The notes beneath the pieces are model-generated. The model had not been told where the DNA came from. It saw only the letters and a program-made list of their open reading frames with translations, and made no database searches. Positions 18,038 through 26,768 of a stretch of 32,973 nt of DNA are shown here, one piece after another. Position 1 is the stretch's first letter, and every line of letters begins with the position of its first letter. Source of the DNA: a bacterium (lineage in GTDB: Bacteria > Planctomycetota > Planctomycetia > Planctomycetales > Planctomycetaceae); assembly GCA_016124895.1 (NCBI GenBank), contig WGMU01000146.1, positions 1 to 32,973 of the forward strand. The letters are read 5' to 3'. The position numbers were made by a program, and so were the translations under genes.

Positions 18038-19177
18038 ATGGCTGCACTGTCCCGAATCCAGAAAGTTCGACATCAAGCCGCAACCACAACCCGGCAGATC
18101 TTCCTGCCGAAACTGCTGGCAGCGCTCGCGCTGACACTGTCAGCCTCAGCGTGCCTGGCCGCTGCCCCGTCAACCGGTTCGGCCAGCGGCATCTACGGTC
18201 CGAGCCAATGGCTGCACGACTATGCTCAGGGCCGTCAGCTTTCCCGTGACCTGGGACTGCCACTGATCGTGCATTTTCACGCCGCCTGGTGCGGCCCGTG
18301 TCAGCAGATGGAACGCGAAACACTCTCCTCCCGGCAGTTGCTTGGGCAGCTTGGGCGGCAGGTCCTTGGCGTTAAGATCGACAGTGATGAGGAACCCGGT
18401 CTCGTTGAAGCCTTCCGCGTCGATGGACTGCCCTGTGACATCGTCATTGCCCCTGATGGGCTGATTGTCGACCGCAACTCCGGCTACCAGACGCAGTCGA
18501 AGTACCTGGCGATGGTTGCGAAAATGAGCGGACGTTTTCAGGAAGAACGAGCTGCCGCGATCGCTCGACTGCAGACACCGACTCCAGCACGACCGGCAAC
18601 TGGATCAATCGAGCCCACAACACCCCCGGAAGCTCAACCGAATGGCCCTGACAGTCGCAATCTCGCGTCGAATCCGCAGCAGCCTCTGAAGACGGAACGT
18701 GCCAACGGCCGTCCGGCCACAACACGGCAGCAACCGGATACTCTGGCATCAGTGCCTCAGCCGTCAGGTACACCAGCAGCAGGATTTCCTGTCGCGAACA
18801 CATCGCCACTCGTCGGTCTGGACGGCTATTGCCCGGTGCATATCAAAACGCTTCGCGAATGGATCAAAGGGGATCCCCGTTTTTCGACCACCTGGCAAGG
18901 GGTCGTTTACAACTTCGCTTCTGAGGACGATCTCCGCTCATTTCAAGCCGCGCCACAGAAGTACGCTCCTCGAATGCTCGGCTGTGACCCGGTCGAACTC
19001 TGGACGTCCGAGCGTGCCGTCCAGGGCAGCGTCGAATACGGAGCATTCTTCAATGGCGAGTTGTTCCTCTTTGTCAGTGCGGCATCACGGAACCAGTTCA
19101 AGGTCAACCCGAACCGCTACGTGCAGCTACGTCACGCGTTCCGAGCGGACGACGTCATCGGCACTCGCCTGCGCTGA
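18038..19177 (+). CDS. Exported thioredoxin-like protein with two YHS-like repeats
   Basis: After a signal peptide (FLPKLLAALALTLSASACLAA, about 22-42) comes a thioredoxin fold with FHAAWCGPC (redox pair C85 and C88) and the cis-proline region GLPCDIVIAPDG. A Pro/Thr-rich linker follows at about 180-255. The C-terminus holds two related units, GVVYNFASEDDLRSFQAAPQ and NGELFLFVSAASRNQFKVNP, which share the YHS-like spacing G-x-x-aromatic-x-F-x-S-x6-F-x3-P-x-x-Y. Cysteines C265 and C316 flank the first unit. It is probably a periplasmic thiol oxidoreductase or metal-handling protein. The ATG at 18038 has GAGAGA upstream; a GTG at 18020 with GAAGG upstream is an alternative. It is monocistronic or the first gene with the following exported protein (321-nt gap). 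Confidence 0.84.
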   Translation: MAALSRIQKVRHQAATTTRQIFLPKLLAALALTLSASACLAAAPSTGSASGIYGPSQWLHDYAQGRQLSRDLGLPLIVHFHAAWCGPCQQMERETLSSRQLLGQLGRQVLGVKIDSDEEPGLVEAFRVDGLPCDIVIAPDGLIVDRNSGYQTQSKYLAMVAKMSGRFQEERAAAIARLQTPTPARPATGSIEPTTPPEAQPNGPDSRNLASNPQQPLKTERANGRPATTRQQPDTLASVPQPSGTPAAGFPVANTSPLVGLDGYCPVHIKTLREWIKGDPRFSTTWQGVVYNFASEDDLRSFQAAPQKYAPRMLGCDPVELWTSERAVQGSVEYGAFFNGELFLFVSAASRNQFKVNPNRYVQLRHAFRADDVIGTRLR

Positions 19178-19498
19178 CAGTCCATTCTCTGTTTTGCGAC
19201 AGATGCGGCGGGCTGCTTCACGCAGATGGGCTGAGACAACCACAGCCATTGACCTCTGACTCCGCAGGTGTCACCTCAGGGCAGGAGGCACTTGCCGGAT
19301 TGCATCGCAGGGATTGGCCGTCGTTTGCCGCCCGACTTTCGCAGCGGCCTCACCGCCTGTCATGTCTCAACGTCATCGCTGCAGACGGACCGCGGCGGAC
19401 GTCGACATGAGAAGCGAAGCCTGCATGAATCCGGCGACGCGCCGAGGGCTCATTCTCGCCTGCCGAACAGCACTCGAATCCGCAACCGGATCAGCGGC
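19178..19498. other. Gap before the 902-residue exported protein
   Basis: This 321-nt stretch holds no convincing gene. The downstream frame is open back to an ATG at 19268, but the 77 extra residues are basic, rich in Arg and Ser and without signal-peptide character, so I treat them as non-coding. No promoter or hairpin stood out. Confidence 0.5.
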
Positions 19499-22207
19499 AT
19501 GTCAACCAGCCTGCTTGCAATCCTGCTCTCGATGCTGGTCAGCGACAACCAGGCTCAGTTCGACGTCGATCCGTTTTCGGCCGCAACCGACGTCCTGAAA
19601 TTCACGTTCGATGAACGCGAAGACCTCGAACACGATTTTCAGCCCGACGATTGGACACGTCGGCACGGACCAGGATTTCCGTTTTTTGTTGATGCCAGGA
19701 TTGTCGCGGACCACGGTCACATCGAGACAGACGAAGAGGCTGACGATCACAGCCTGTATGTCGGAGTGAATGGCGGCCACTTCGCAATCTACTCGCCGTT
19801 TCAGAATGCCGAAGGCCACATCGATCCTGCCTTCAATTACGTATTTCGCGGGTACGTCCGCACCGAGAAACTCGTCAACGACGCCGCTGTCCTCTCAATC
19901 TCGTTCCTGAACGCGCGACGGCAGCGACTGCAGCGATTCGTGACAAAACCAGTCACCGGGACTCATCGCGACTGGGTCCGACTGGAAATCGGGCCGGTCG
20001 AACCACATCCCGATGCCATGTTCATTGTCATCGGCTGCCACGTTGTGCATGACGAGCAGCAGGACATTTCCGGCCATGTCTGGTTTGATGATCTGTGGCT
20101 CGGAAAACTGCCACGATTGAAGCTGCTGAACACAGTCCGCACGCGTTACCTCACGCCCAATGATCCGATTCTCATTGACGCTCTCGTCTCCGGGCTTGAA
20201 GTCGGATCACTGTTTACGCTGAAACAGTCGATCTCTGATGTCTTTGGAAACGAAATCGACCGCGGAAGCTGGCCGCTGGAGTTAAAGGACAGCCCCGACA
20301 TTCGCTCGGAAGACCGGACGCGTCCCATTCAGTGGAAGCTTGATCCTCAGGAGCGTGGCTGTTATCTGCTGAGGACTCACCTGGAACGCGACGGCAAACT
20401 GATGCTGCTGACAGAAACGGCCATCGCTGTTCTGGATCCGGCGAAGCCCCAGCCGGGGGGTGAGTTTGGCTGGTCCGTTCCAAAGGGCATCGGCTACCTC
20501 TCAACTGACGAGCTGGCATTTGTCGCGGGTGAAGCCGGAATCAACTGGATCAAGCTGCCGCTCTGGAAATCGCTGCATGATGGAGGTGAGCTGACACCTG
20601 CCGAAACCGCCGAACTGCTTGAAAAACTCTCCGACCGGTCCATCGCCGTGGTCGGGATGCTTGCCGATCCGCCAGACAATATCCGTGCTCAGTTCGCCAG
20701 AAACTGGTCCGGCGTCAGCGAAATCTTCGTCCTGCCATCGGAAATCTGGCTGCCCACAGTGGAACCCGTTCTGGCCCGCTACGGATCGGCCGTCGATCGC
20801 TGGCAGCTCGGAGGTGACAACGACTTCAGCTTTATGGGCGTCAGTTCGATCGGCAGAAAAGTTGCGACAGTCAAACGCCAGTTTGACCGGATCGGTCGCA
20901 ACTCGCAGCTCGGAATTCAGTGGCCGTATCCCTCGGTCGAACCACCGCCAACCGACATTCGGGATCTCTTTATCACGATCACTCCAACCGAGGAAACACA
21001 GGAAATCGAGCTTAAGCACGATCCGGGCAGTAAGGACACGCGGACCCAACACTGGCTGCTGCTCAATTCCGGCTCTCCCGAGCTGTCGTTAAACGACCGT
21101 GCCGTGAACCTCGTCAGAAAGATGCTTGACGCCCGTCTGGCAGGAGTTGACGGCATCTTTCTCGCCGACGTTTTTGATCCGCGTCGTGGCCTGATTCGCC
21201 CGGACGGTGCTCCCGATCCCCTGTTTCTTCCCTGGCGGACGACGGCGCTGACGCTGCGCGGTGCCGAGCACCTGGGATCGTTCCAGCTCCAGGAGGACAT
21301 CGAGAACCATATCTTCACGCGGGATGGCGAAGCCCTTGTCGTGTTCTCTTCCAAAGAAGCGACGAACCTCGACTTCAACCTCGGAGATTCCGTCGAAGCC
21401 GTTGATATCTGGGGCCGGCGAACGCGTGTGGCCAGGGAAGACGGCCGGCATCAACTGAAAATCGATCATGTGCCGGTATTCTGCACTGGCTGCTCCGAAC
21501 CGCTGGCCCACTGGCGGCTCAAAGTCGGCTTCGAGAACTCGCGTATCCCCAGCGAGTTTGGTGGACATCCCGAAGCGATCCTGGGCGTCAATACGTTCAA
21601 CCAGACTATCCGCGGCGAAATCCGTCTGCGACTGCCGCGAGACTGGGAAGCCGCACCGAACCACTGGGAAGTGACACTGGCTCCAAACGAAGCGTTTCGC
21701 CTGCCAACAACTCTGAAACTCCCCCAGAACGCGAGCCTGGGTGAAGCCGATGCGACAATTGAGTTCGACATTACTGCTGACGTTCGACGTCACTTCAAGG
21801 TTTACCGCACATTTGAAGTCGGGCTCGGCGACGTCATTGTCGAGGTTGTCGAACGCGTGCTTCCCAATGGCGACCTGGCCATCGATCAGATCGTGACCAA
21901 CGCGACCAGCCCGCCAGAAACGCTTAATTTCAAGTGCAACCTGTCCGTCACCGGCCACAAGACGCGGACGCAATACATCCTGGGACTCTCTCCGGGGAAG
22001 GATCGCTGCACTTATCCCCTCCAAACGAATGCAGAAGCACTGAGAGGGCAGGAGCTGTGGCTGAATCTCGAACAGCTCAACGGTCGCCGGAACCTTAACA
22101 AGCGTCTGATCATCGGTGAGTCTCAAGCGAGTGAGGAATCCCAAAAGGAAGCTCCCGAACCTGACTCAACAACTGCTGCACGTCCCGAGGCAGCAACCGT
22201 TCGCTGA
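19499..22207 (+). CDS. Large exported protein with glycoside-hydrolase-like layout
   Basis: The 902-residue product starts MSTSLLAILLSMLVSDNQAQ, a signal peptide. Residues of about 35-205 look like a jelly-roll, carbohydrate-binding-like domain ending in the typical GHVWFDDLWLGKLPRLKL edge. A beta-sandwich segment follows. Then comes a region with TIM-barrel character: DELAFVAGEAGINWIKLPLW, SIAVVGMLADPP, VDRWQLGGDNDF and GVDGIFLADVF. Beta-rich domains make up the C-terminus. The order binding domain, barrel, sandwich resembles GH clan-A enzymes, but I cannot place the two catalytic glutamates, so an enzymatic role is inference. The start was chosen for the signal peptide; the ribosome-binding site is weak. 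The gene converges on the prolyl-isomerase gene, with a shared hairpin between them. Confidence 0.78.
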   Translation: MSTSLLAILLSMLVSDNQAQFDVDPFSAATDVLKFTFDEREDLEHDFQPDDWTRRHGPGFPFFVDARIVADHGHIETDEEADDHSLYVGVNGGHFAIYSPFQNAEGHIDPAFNYVFRGYVRTEKLVNDAAVLSISFLNARRQRLQRFVTKPVTGTHRDWVRLEIGPVEPHPDAMFIVIGCHVVHDEQQDISGHVWFDDLWLGKLPRLKLLNTVRTRYLTPNDPILIDALVSGLEVGSLFTLKQSISDVFGNEIDRGSWPLELKDSPDIRSEDRTRPIQWKLDPQERGCYLLRTHLERDGKLMLLTETAIAVLDPAKPQPGGEFGWSVPKGIGYLSTDELAFVAGEAGINWIKLPLWKSLHDGGELTPAETAELLEKLSDRSIAVVGMLADPPDNIRAQFARNWSGVSEIFVLPSEIWLPTVEPVLARYGSAVDRWQLGGDNDFSFMGVSSIGRKVATVKRQFDRIGRNSQLGIQWPYPSVEPPPTDIRDLFITITPTEETQEIELKHDPGSKDTRTQHWLLLNSGSPELSLNDRAVNLVRKMLDARLAGVDGIFLADVFDPRRGLIRPDGAPDPLFLPWRTTALTLRGAEHLGSFQLQEDIENHIFTRDGEALVVFSSKEATNLDFNLGDSVEAVDIWGRRTRVAREDGRHQLKIDHVPVFCTGCSEPLAHWRLKVGFENSRIPSEFGGHPEAILGVNTFNQTIRGEIRLRLPRDWEAAPNHWEVTLAPNEAFRLPTTLKLPQNASLGEADATIEFDITADVRRHFKVYRTFEVGLGDVIVEVVERVLPNGDLAIDQIVTNATSPPETLNFKCNLSVTGHKTRTQYILGLSPGKDRCTYPLQTNAEALRGQELWLNLEQLNGRRNLNKRLIIGESQASEESQKEAPEPDSTTAARPEAATVR

Positions 22208-22252
22208 ATCAGATGCATCGTCGGGTCGCATCCAGGGTGGGCAAAACAGAAA

Positions 22253-22300
22253 CCGCCAGCGGAAACGGGAAGGCCCGGTCTCCGCTGGCGGCAGGTTTTC
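22253..22300. terminator. Bidirectional intrinsic terminator
   Basis: CCGCCAGCGGA at 22253-22263 pairs perfectly with TCCGCTGGCGG at 22281-22291. Inside it CGGG (22266-22269) pairs with CCCG (22274-22277). The plus strand continues CAGGTTTTCTT, and the minus strand continues TTTCTGTTTTG. It lies 45 nt after the stop of the plus-strand gene at 22207 and about 46 nt beyond the end of the minus-strand gene at 22338, so it serves both convergent transcripts. Confidence 0.88.
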
Positions 22301-22337
22301 TTGCACGCCCCAATTGAGCAGTTCCGGGTTGTCGAAG

Positions 22338-23432
22338 TTACCGACGAACACCCGCGGCCGGCTGCACGCGGCCACGTGGTGAAGCCGTGCTTGACGCCTG
22401 CTGAATTTCGCCGGTGACCTCACCCGTCCAGAAATTGTGGACGTAGGATTCCTTCTTCAACTGCTCGAACAGATTGGCAACGGCCTCTTGAACTTTCTGC
22501 TCTTCCAGTTCCGCGAGCAACTGATCCTTCACTTCGTCGATGCCCGTCACAACCTGCTTCGTGTAGCCCTCACACTTCAGCACGACGAACTGGTTGACGC
22601 CGATCTGAATGACGCCTGAGAGTTCGCCCGGTTTCAGTTTGAAGGCCGCCGCTTCAAGGTCCGGTTCACCTGAGTACTTCGCAATTGGCGGGACGCTGCC
22701 GCCCAGTGCGCGGCTGTTGGGTTCGACCGAATGGTCGCGAGCCAGTCGCTCGAAGTCATCGGGCTTCAGTCGCGCCTGCTGCCAGACCTCGTTCGCCTTC
22801 CGCAGGTTGTCGAACATGATCATGCGGCACTTGACCTTCGGTCCGTAGTTCCGGATGAAGGCTTTGTGCATGTCTTCTTCGGTCACGCTGACATCCTTGC
22901 CGGCCAGCCGTTTCAGCGCGAGCATCGGCCAGATCACGTCACGACTGTACTGCTCGGCGCTGATGTTGCGTTCGGACTGCAGCATCTGCAGCCAGGTTTC
23001 GACCGGGATGTTGAACTGCTTGGCGATCCGAGTGATTTCGGTTTCGACATCGTTCTGCGTAATGACGATGCCCGCCTTCTCACACTCGAGCTGAATAATC
23101 GCCCGATTAATCATGCTCTCAAGAACCTCGGAGCCTTTGAGCTTCATGCACTCATCAGCGACGGCACTCAGTGGAATGACAATGCTGCGTCCGCCACGCG
23201 TCACTTTCGCGGCGTCGTTGATTGGCCGCTGTGTCCCCGTCACTTGGGCCGTCCCCGTGCCGGCCGGTCCCGGCTGCTCTGCAGCGGTGCCGGATTCCGA
23301 CGAACGGATAAACTGAAACGCGATGCCTCCCAGCAGGACAGCCGCCGCAGTGCCACCAGCAATGAGCAGCGATCGGGAACGCGTCGGCGGGGCGGCCTCT
23401 TCGCCACTCGAAACGGGATTGGCGTCAGACAT
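22338..23432 (-). CDS. Parvulin-type peptidylprolyl isomerase (SurA/PrsA-like)
   Basis: The 364-residue protein has an N-terminal membrane anchor (SLLIAGGTAAAVLLGGIAFQFI, about 20-41). A SurA-N-like helical region follows (SMINRAIIQLECEKAGIVIT, then a segment with EEDMHKAFIRNYG). A PpiC-type rotamase domain comes next (KCRMIMFDNLRKANEVWQQA, then RALGGSVPPI and AAFKLKPGELSGVIQIGVNQ), then a polar tail. It would fold or escort exported proteins at the outer face of the membrane. The ATG at 23432 is preceded by GGAG with 7-nt spacing; an upstream ATG at 23489 lacks support. The gene is the last of the minus-strand run, 247 nt after the Rieske-PSP1 gene. A convergent terminator follows. Confidence 0.9.
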   Translation of the reverse strand: MSDANPVSSGEEAAPPTRSRSLLIAGGTAAAVLLGGIAFQFIRSSESGTAAEQPGPAGTGTAQVTGTQRPINDAAKVTRGGRSIVIPLSAVADECMKLKGSEVLESMINRAIIQLECEKAGIVITQNDVETEITRIAKQFNIPVETWLQMLQSERNISAEQYSRDVIWPMLALKRLAGKDVSVTEEDMHKAFIRNYGPKVKCRMIMFDNLRKANEVWQQARLKPDDFERLARDHSVEPNSRALGGSVPPIAKYSGEPDLEAAAFKLKPGELSGVIQIGVNQFVVLKCEGYTKQVVTGIDEVKDQLLAELEEQKVQEAVANLFEQLKKESYVHNFWTGEVTGEIQQASSTASPRGRVQPAAGVRR

Positions 23433-23679
23433 CTGAGCACTCCATTGCAGTTTACTCGGGACGCAGCGCCGGCCACTGCTGTTCGCCATCAGGACGCTGG
23501 TCAGGTACCGCCAGCGTCGAGCGAATCAGCACTCAACCAGTCGCCATGCACGGTCCACTCCCAGGAACCGGCTTCGGGGTGGCGGGTTATAGGCCAGTCT
23601 CAAAAAACGGGTCAACGGCGGTTTTGCAGTGGTCCTCTGCAAGAACTAGCAGTCCCCTGCCCCTCGGACTTCCAGTCGT

Positions 23680-24546
23680 TCACGTGCAGCAGCCCGATGT
23701 TTCGTCGCCGCTACCACAGCTTCCACAGCCACCTGCCTGCGGCTCGATCATTGGACAAAGTTCGATTCGCTCCAGACTGTTCTGCCGGGCAACGTCAGCC
23801 ACCAGCAGACCAGCATCGGGATGCGATTTTCCCAGGAAATAAAGCACGGCAGACTGGCCGTCGAACAGCAACTCACCGTCAACGATGTCCAGCGGCAAAG
23901 ATGCCTGCACAAGAGCGTCCGCCGCTTCGCTAATCAGCACAGAAACCAGTTCCTGACGTCGCTGGTTAAACTGCTGCAGTTCGTCCGCTGACGCAACTCG
24001 CAACACTTCACCCGTCGGACGTCCCTCGCCAGCCGCCGATGACTCGGCCGGATCGGCCAGGACTTCCCCCAGTTCCAGGCCACGTTCCGTCTGCACGACC
24101 ACGCGATCACGGAAGGCGCAGGCGACACCGTCCACCGTTCCAAATCGTCCGACCCAGCCGAGCGCTCCGTATCGAATCAGGAATCGCTGGATGCCGTCAT
24201 CATCTGCGGCATTCTGAGACGACAGTCGGACCGGCAGAGATTCGCGATCGATCTCAAGTTGTCCGCCAACTTCGCGAATCGACAAGGTGGCGACTGAGAC
24301 GCCCGACCGATCGACTGCCAGCCCCGACTCCAGCCGAAACGTCCAGGCGTGCCAGGGACAGGTAACGCAGTCCGCGCTCAGCGTCCCGTTTCCGAGCGAC
24401 GCTCCCTTGTGGGGGCACCGCCCCTCAATTGCCCGCCAGCCGCCCGCAGTGCGAAACACAGCGACTTCCAGATCGTCAACGAAGACCGTTAAGCCTGAGT
24501 TCGCAGCGACCTTTGAGGCATCAGCAATGGGAACCCAATCGGGCAT
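23680..24546 (-). CDS. Rieske-PSP1 fusion protein
   Basis: This 288-residue protein joins two iron-sulfur-related families. Residues 1-105 are a Rieske [2Fe-2S] domain of the nitrite-reductase-small-subunit type, with ligands C44-P-H46 and C63-P-W-H66, 16 residues between the two motifs. Residues of about 120-288 match PSP1 (YaaT/RicT): VVVQTERGLELGEVL at 149-163, EVLRVASADEL at 180-190, LPLDIVDGELLFDGQSAVLY at 217-236, and RIELCPMIE at 260-268. A cysteine cluster ends the protein (C264, C274, C277, C286, C287). Bacillus RicT binds [4Fe-4S] clusters within an RNA-maturation complex. The present PSP1 part stops after the first cysteine cluster and lacks the second. The ATG at 24546 follows the DUF2007 stop by 6 nt, suggesting coupling. 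Domain calls are by eye. Confidence 0.85.
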   Translation of the reverse strand: MPDWVPIADASKVAANSGLTVFVDDLEVAVFRTAGGWRAIEGRCPHKGASLGNGTLSADCVTCPWHAWTFRLESGLAVDRSGVSVATLSIREVGGQLEIDRESLPVRLSSQNAADDDGIQRFLIRYGALGWVGRFGTVDGVACAFRDRVVVQTERGLELGEVLADPAESSAAGEGRPTGEVLRVASADELQQFNQRRQELVSVLISEAADALVQASLPLDIVDGELLFDGQSAVLYFLGKSHPDAGLLVADVARQNSLERIELCPMIEPQAGGCGSCGSGDETSGCCT

Positions 24547-24552
24547 TGAAAC

Positions 24553-24900
24553 TCAATCGGACACGCGGTCGTACTGGCAGTTCCAGCAGATGTCGAAGGT
24601 ACCGTCGACGGACTCGCCGCACTTCGGGCAGACCCACGGCGTCAGCTCGGGCAGCGAGTCAGAATAGCGGTGCAACGACTCCATGCGATCGACAAGAAGC
24701 TTTGCTTTCTCATAGTCGGCATCGAGCACCAGCAGTCGCGGTGCGGTCGCCTGTCCCGGAGGCAGATTGCCCATCGCCGACTGAAGCTGCTCACCAGCGA
24801 TGCGAGCAGAAATCCCTTCATCCGCCAGGTACAGCTTGACGACGTGCGCGTCGGCCGGGTTACTGGCCATGTAGACTTCCCGCAGAACTGATTCACTCAT
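24553..24900 (-). CDS. DUF2007 protein with C-terminal zinc ribbon
   Basis: The 115-residue product has an N-terminal DUF2007 fold (REVYMASNPADAHVVKLYLA, then LLVLDADYEKAKLLVDRM), a ferredoxin-like domain sometimes described as a signal-transducing protein. It then has a zinc-ribbon CPKCGESVDGTFDICWNC with four cysteines in CxxC-x10-CxxC. The combination is common in planctomycetes as far as I recall. The ATG at 24900 has GGGAG upstream at 7-nt spacing; an ATG further upstream has no support. It sits 76 nt after pyrG and 6 nt before the Rieske-PSP1 gene on the same strand. A ligand- or metal-sensing role is inferred, not seen. Confidence 0.9.
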   Translation of the reverse strand: MSESVLREVYMASNPADAHVVKLYLADEGISARIAGEQLQSAMGNLPPGQATAPRLLVLDADYEKAKLLVDRMESLHRYSDSLPELTPWVCPKCGESVDGTFDICWNCQYDRVSD

Positions 24901-24976
24901 TCTGATCTCCCTGGCAGGACGCAGTCGACAGCCAGCCTGGCGTCGAAGCCCGCTGAAATCTTCAAACCGCACGGCC

Positions 24977-26599
24977 CTACAATCCGACCTGAACTCGACT
25001 CTGATGCCGCTTCAAAGCCGCCTCGACAAAGCCACGGAACAGCGGATGTGGCGCCAGCGGTTTGGATTTGAACTCCGGATGAAACTGCGCGGCCAGAAAC
25101 CACGGATGCTCGGGAATCTCGACAATTTCAGCCAGCGTTCCGTTGGGACTGGTTCCGGAAATCTTCATTCCGGCTTCCTCGAACTGTGACTTGTACTCCG
25201 GATTGAATTCGTAACGGTGCCGATGCCGTTCGCTGATTTCCTTCTCACCGTAACACCACGCCGCCAGAGAATCCTCATCCAGTATGCAGGGTTGCGCTCC
25301 AAGTCGCATCGTCCCGCCTTTATCGGTGACAGTCTTCTGATCCTCCAGTAAACAGATGACCGGGTGATTGGTCGAATCGACAAACTCGGAGCTGTTTGCG
25401 TCATTGAAGTGCAGCACGTTCCGCGCGAATTCAATCACAGCACACTGCATCCCCAGACAGATCCCGAAGAATGGAATCTCGCACTGCCGCGCGTAACGAA
25501 CCGCTTCGATTTTGCCCTCGATCCCCCGCATTCCAAAACCACCGGGGACAAGAATCCCGTCGACGCCGCCGAGCAACACCTCAGGCCCCTGGTCTGCGAG
25601 TTCCTCAGCTTCGATCCGCTTGACAATGACGCGTGACGAGTGCGCGAAGCCGGCATGATCGAGTGATTCGTAGATCGACTTGTATGCGTCGCGGTGCTCG
25701 ATGTACTTGCCAACGACGGCGATGGTCACTTCGTGCTCCGGATTGCGGATGCGACGGAGCATGTCCCACCACTCGTCCATATCGAGCGGCCCGGCGGCCA
25801 GCCCCAGCTTCTCGACGATCAGCTTGTCGAGACCGTGCTCGACGAGTCCCTGTGGTACTTCGTAAATCGACAGCGTTTTGTCGACCTCTTCGATCACGGC
25901 CCGCTTCTCGACGTTACAGAACATCGCGATCTTTTCGAGGTTCTCCTGCCCCATCGGCCGCTCGCAGCGCACAACCAGAATGTCCGGCTGAATGCCGATC
26001 TCGCGAAGCTGCCCGACGCTGTGCTGAGTCGGCTTCGTTTTCATCTCGCGTGCCGCCCGCAGATAAGGCACCAGCGTCAGATGAATGAACAGGCAGTTTT
26101 CCTTGCCGACTTCCAGCGGGATCTGACGAATGGCTTCCAGAAACGGCAGCCCCTCGATATCGCCGATCGTGCCGCCGAGTTCCGTGATGGCGACATCAAC
26201 GTCCGGACTGGCCAGACCGAGAATCGCGTTCTTGATCTCGTTTGTAATGTGTGGCACCACCTGGACGGTCTTTCCCAGGTACTCACCGCGACGTTCCTTC
26301 TCGATCACCTTCAGGTAGATCTGCCCCGTCGTATAGTTCGACTCGCGGCCCAGCGGGCTGTGCGTAAAACGCTCGTAATGCCCGAGGTCGAGGTCCGTTT
26401 CCGAGCCGTCATCGAGCACGTACACCTCGCCGTGCTGATACGGGCTCATTGTTCCCGGATCGACGTTGATGTAAGGGTCCAGCTTCTGCATCCGGACGCG
26501 CAGGCCGCGCTGCTCCAGCAGCATTCCAACAGATGCCGACGTCAGTCCCTTGCCCAGCGAGCTGACGACTCCTCCAGTCACAAAAATGTGTTTCGTCAT
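24977..26599 (-). CDS. pyrG: CTP synthase
   Basis: CTP synthase aminates UTP to CTP using ATP and ammonia released from glutamine. The 540-residue product has full family length. The amidoligase domain starts [20 protein letters not shown] with the P-loop. The class-I glutaminase domain has the nucleophile in FFGICLGMQ (C381) and the H507/E509 pair in QFHPEF; the third element GILVPGGFG is also present. All active-site elements I can check are intact. The ATG at 26599 follows AGAGGA; an in-frame ATG 24 nt upstream lacks motif support. The gene lies 169 nt downstream of kdsB, and a perfect 13-bp hairpin in that gap may regulate or separate them. CTP feeds both nucleic acids and the neighbouring CMP-Kdo step. 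Confidence 0.98.
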   Translation of the reverse strand: MTKHIFVTGGVVSSLGKGLTSASVGMLLEQRGLRVRMQKLDPYINVDPGTMSPYQHGEVYVLDDGSETDLDLGHYERFTHSPLGRESNYTTGQIYLKVIEKERRGEYLGKTVQVVPHITNEIKNAILGLASPDVDVAITELGGTIGDIEGLPFLEAIRQIPLEVGKENCLFIHLTLVPYLRAAREMKTKPTQHSVGQLREIGIQPDILVVRCERPMGQENLEKIAMFCNVEKRAVIEEVDKTLSIYEVPQGLVEHGLDKLIVEKLGLAAGPLDMDEWWDMLRRIRNPEHEVTIAVVGKYIEHRDAYKSIYESLDHAGFAHSSRVIVKRIEAEELADQGPEVLLGGVDGILVPGGFGMRGIEGKIEAVRYARQCEIPFFGICLGMQCAVIEFARNVLHFNDANSSEFVDSTNHPVICLLEDQKTVTDKGGTMRLGAQPCILDEDSLAAWCYGEKEISERHRHRYEFNPEYKSQFEEAGMKISGTSPNGTLAEIVEIPEHPWFLAAQFHPEFKSKPLAPHPLFRGFVEAALKRHQSRVQVGL

Positions 26600-26626
26600 C
26601 GCGGCGATATCCTCTTGGTACAAAGG

Positions 26627-26662
26627 CGAAGACCCGGTTCCGCGGGCGAAACCGGGTCTTCG
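26627..26662 (-). promoter_or_regulatory. Strong hairpin between kdsB and pyrG
   Basis: CGAAGACCCGGTT at 26627-26639 and AACCGGGTCTTCG at 26650-26662 are perfect 13-nt reverse complements around a 10-nt loop. It lies 27 nt upstream of the pyrG start codon. On the minus strand only CCTTTG follows, so T-run support for full termination is weak. It could be a leaky terminator after kdsB, an RNA-processing site, or an attenuator in the pyrG leader. PyrG leaders in some Gram-positive bacteria are attenuated by CTP, but I see no similar C-run here. Confidence 0.6.
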
Positions 26663-26768
26663 GTTGTGTCCAGATCATGAAGAAAGACGTCAGTCATTGA
26701 CTCGCTCAAGGCTGTCCGATGCCCATCGCAGCCGCCGGAACCGACGCATCCGAGCCAGCGAATTCGAC

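Noticed and set aside
21089-22144. A 351-codon minus-strand frame opposite the 902-residue exported protein
   Set aside because: No motif and it lies past the shared terminator of the minus-strand genes.
22731-23933. A 400-codon plus-strand frame across the prolyl-isomerase and Rieske-PSP1 genes
   Set aside because: It spans two real genes and the gap between them on the other strand and has no recognisable domain.
25694-26680. A 328-codon plus-strand frame opposite pyrG
   Set aside because: pyrG is unmistakable and intact; the frame is a shadow with no motifs.
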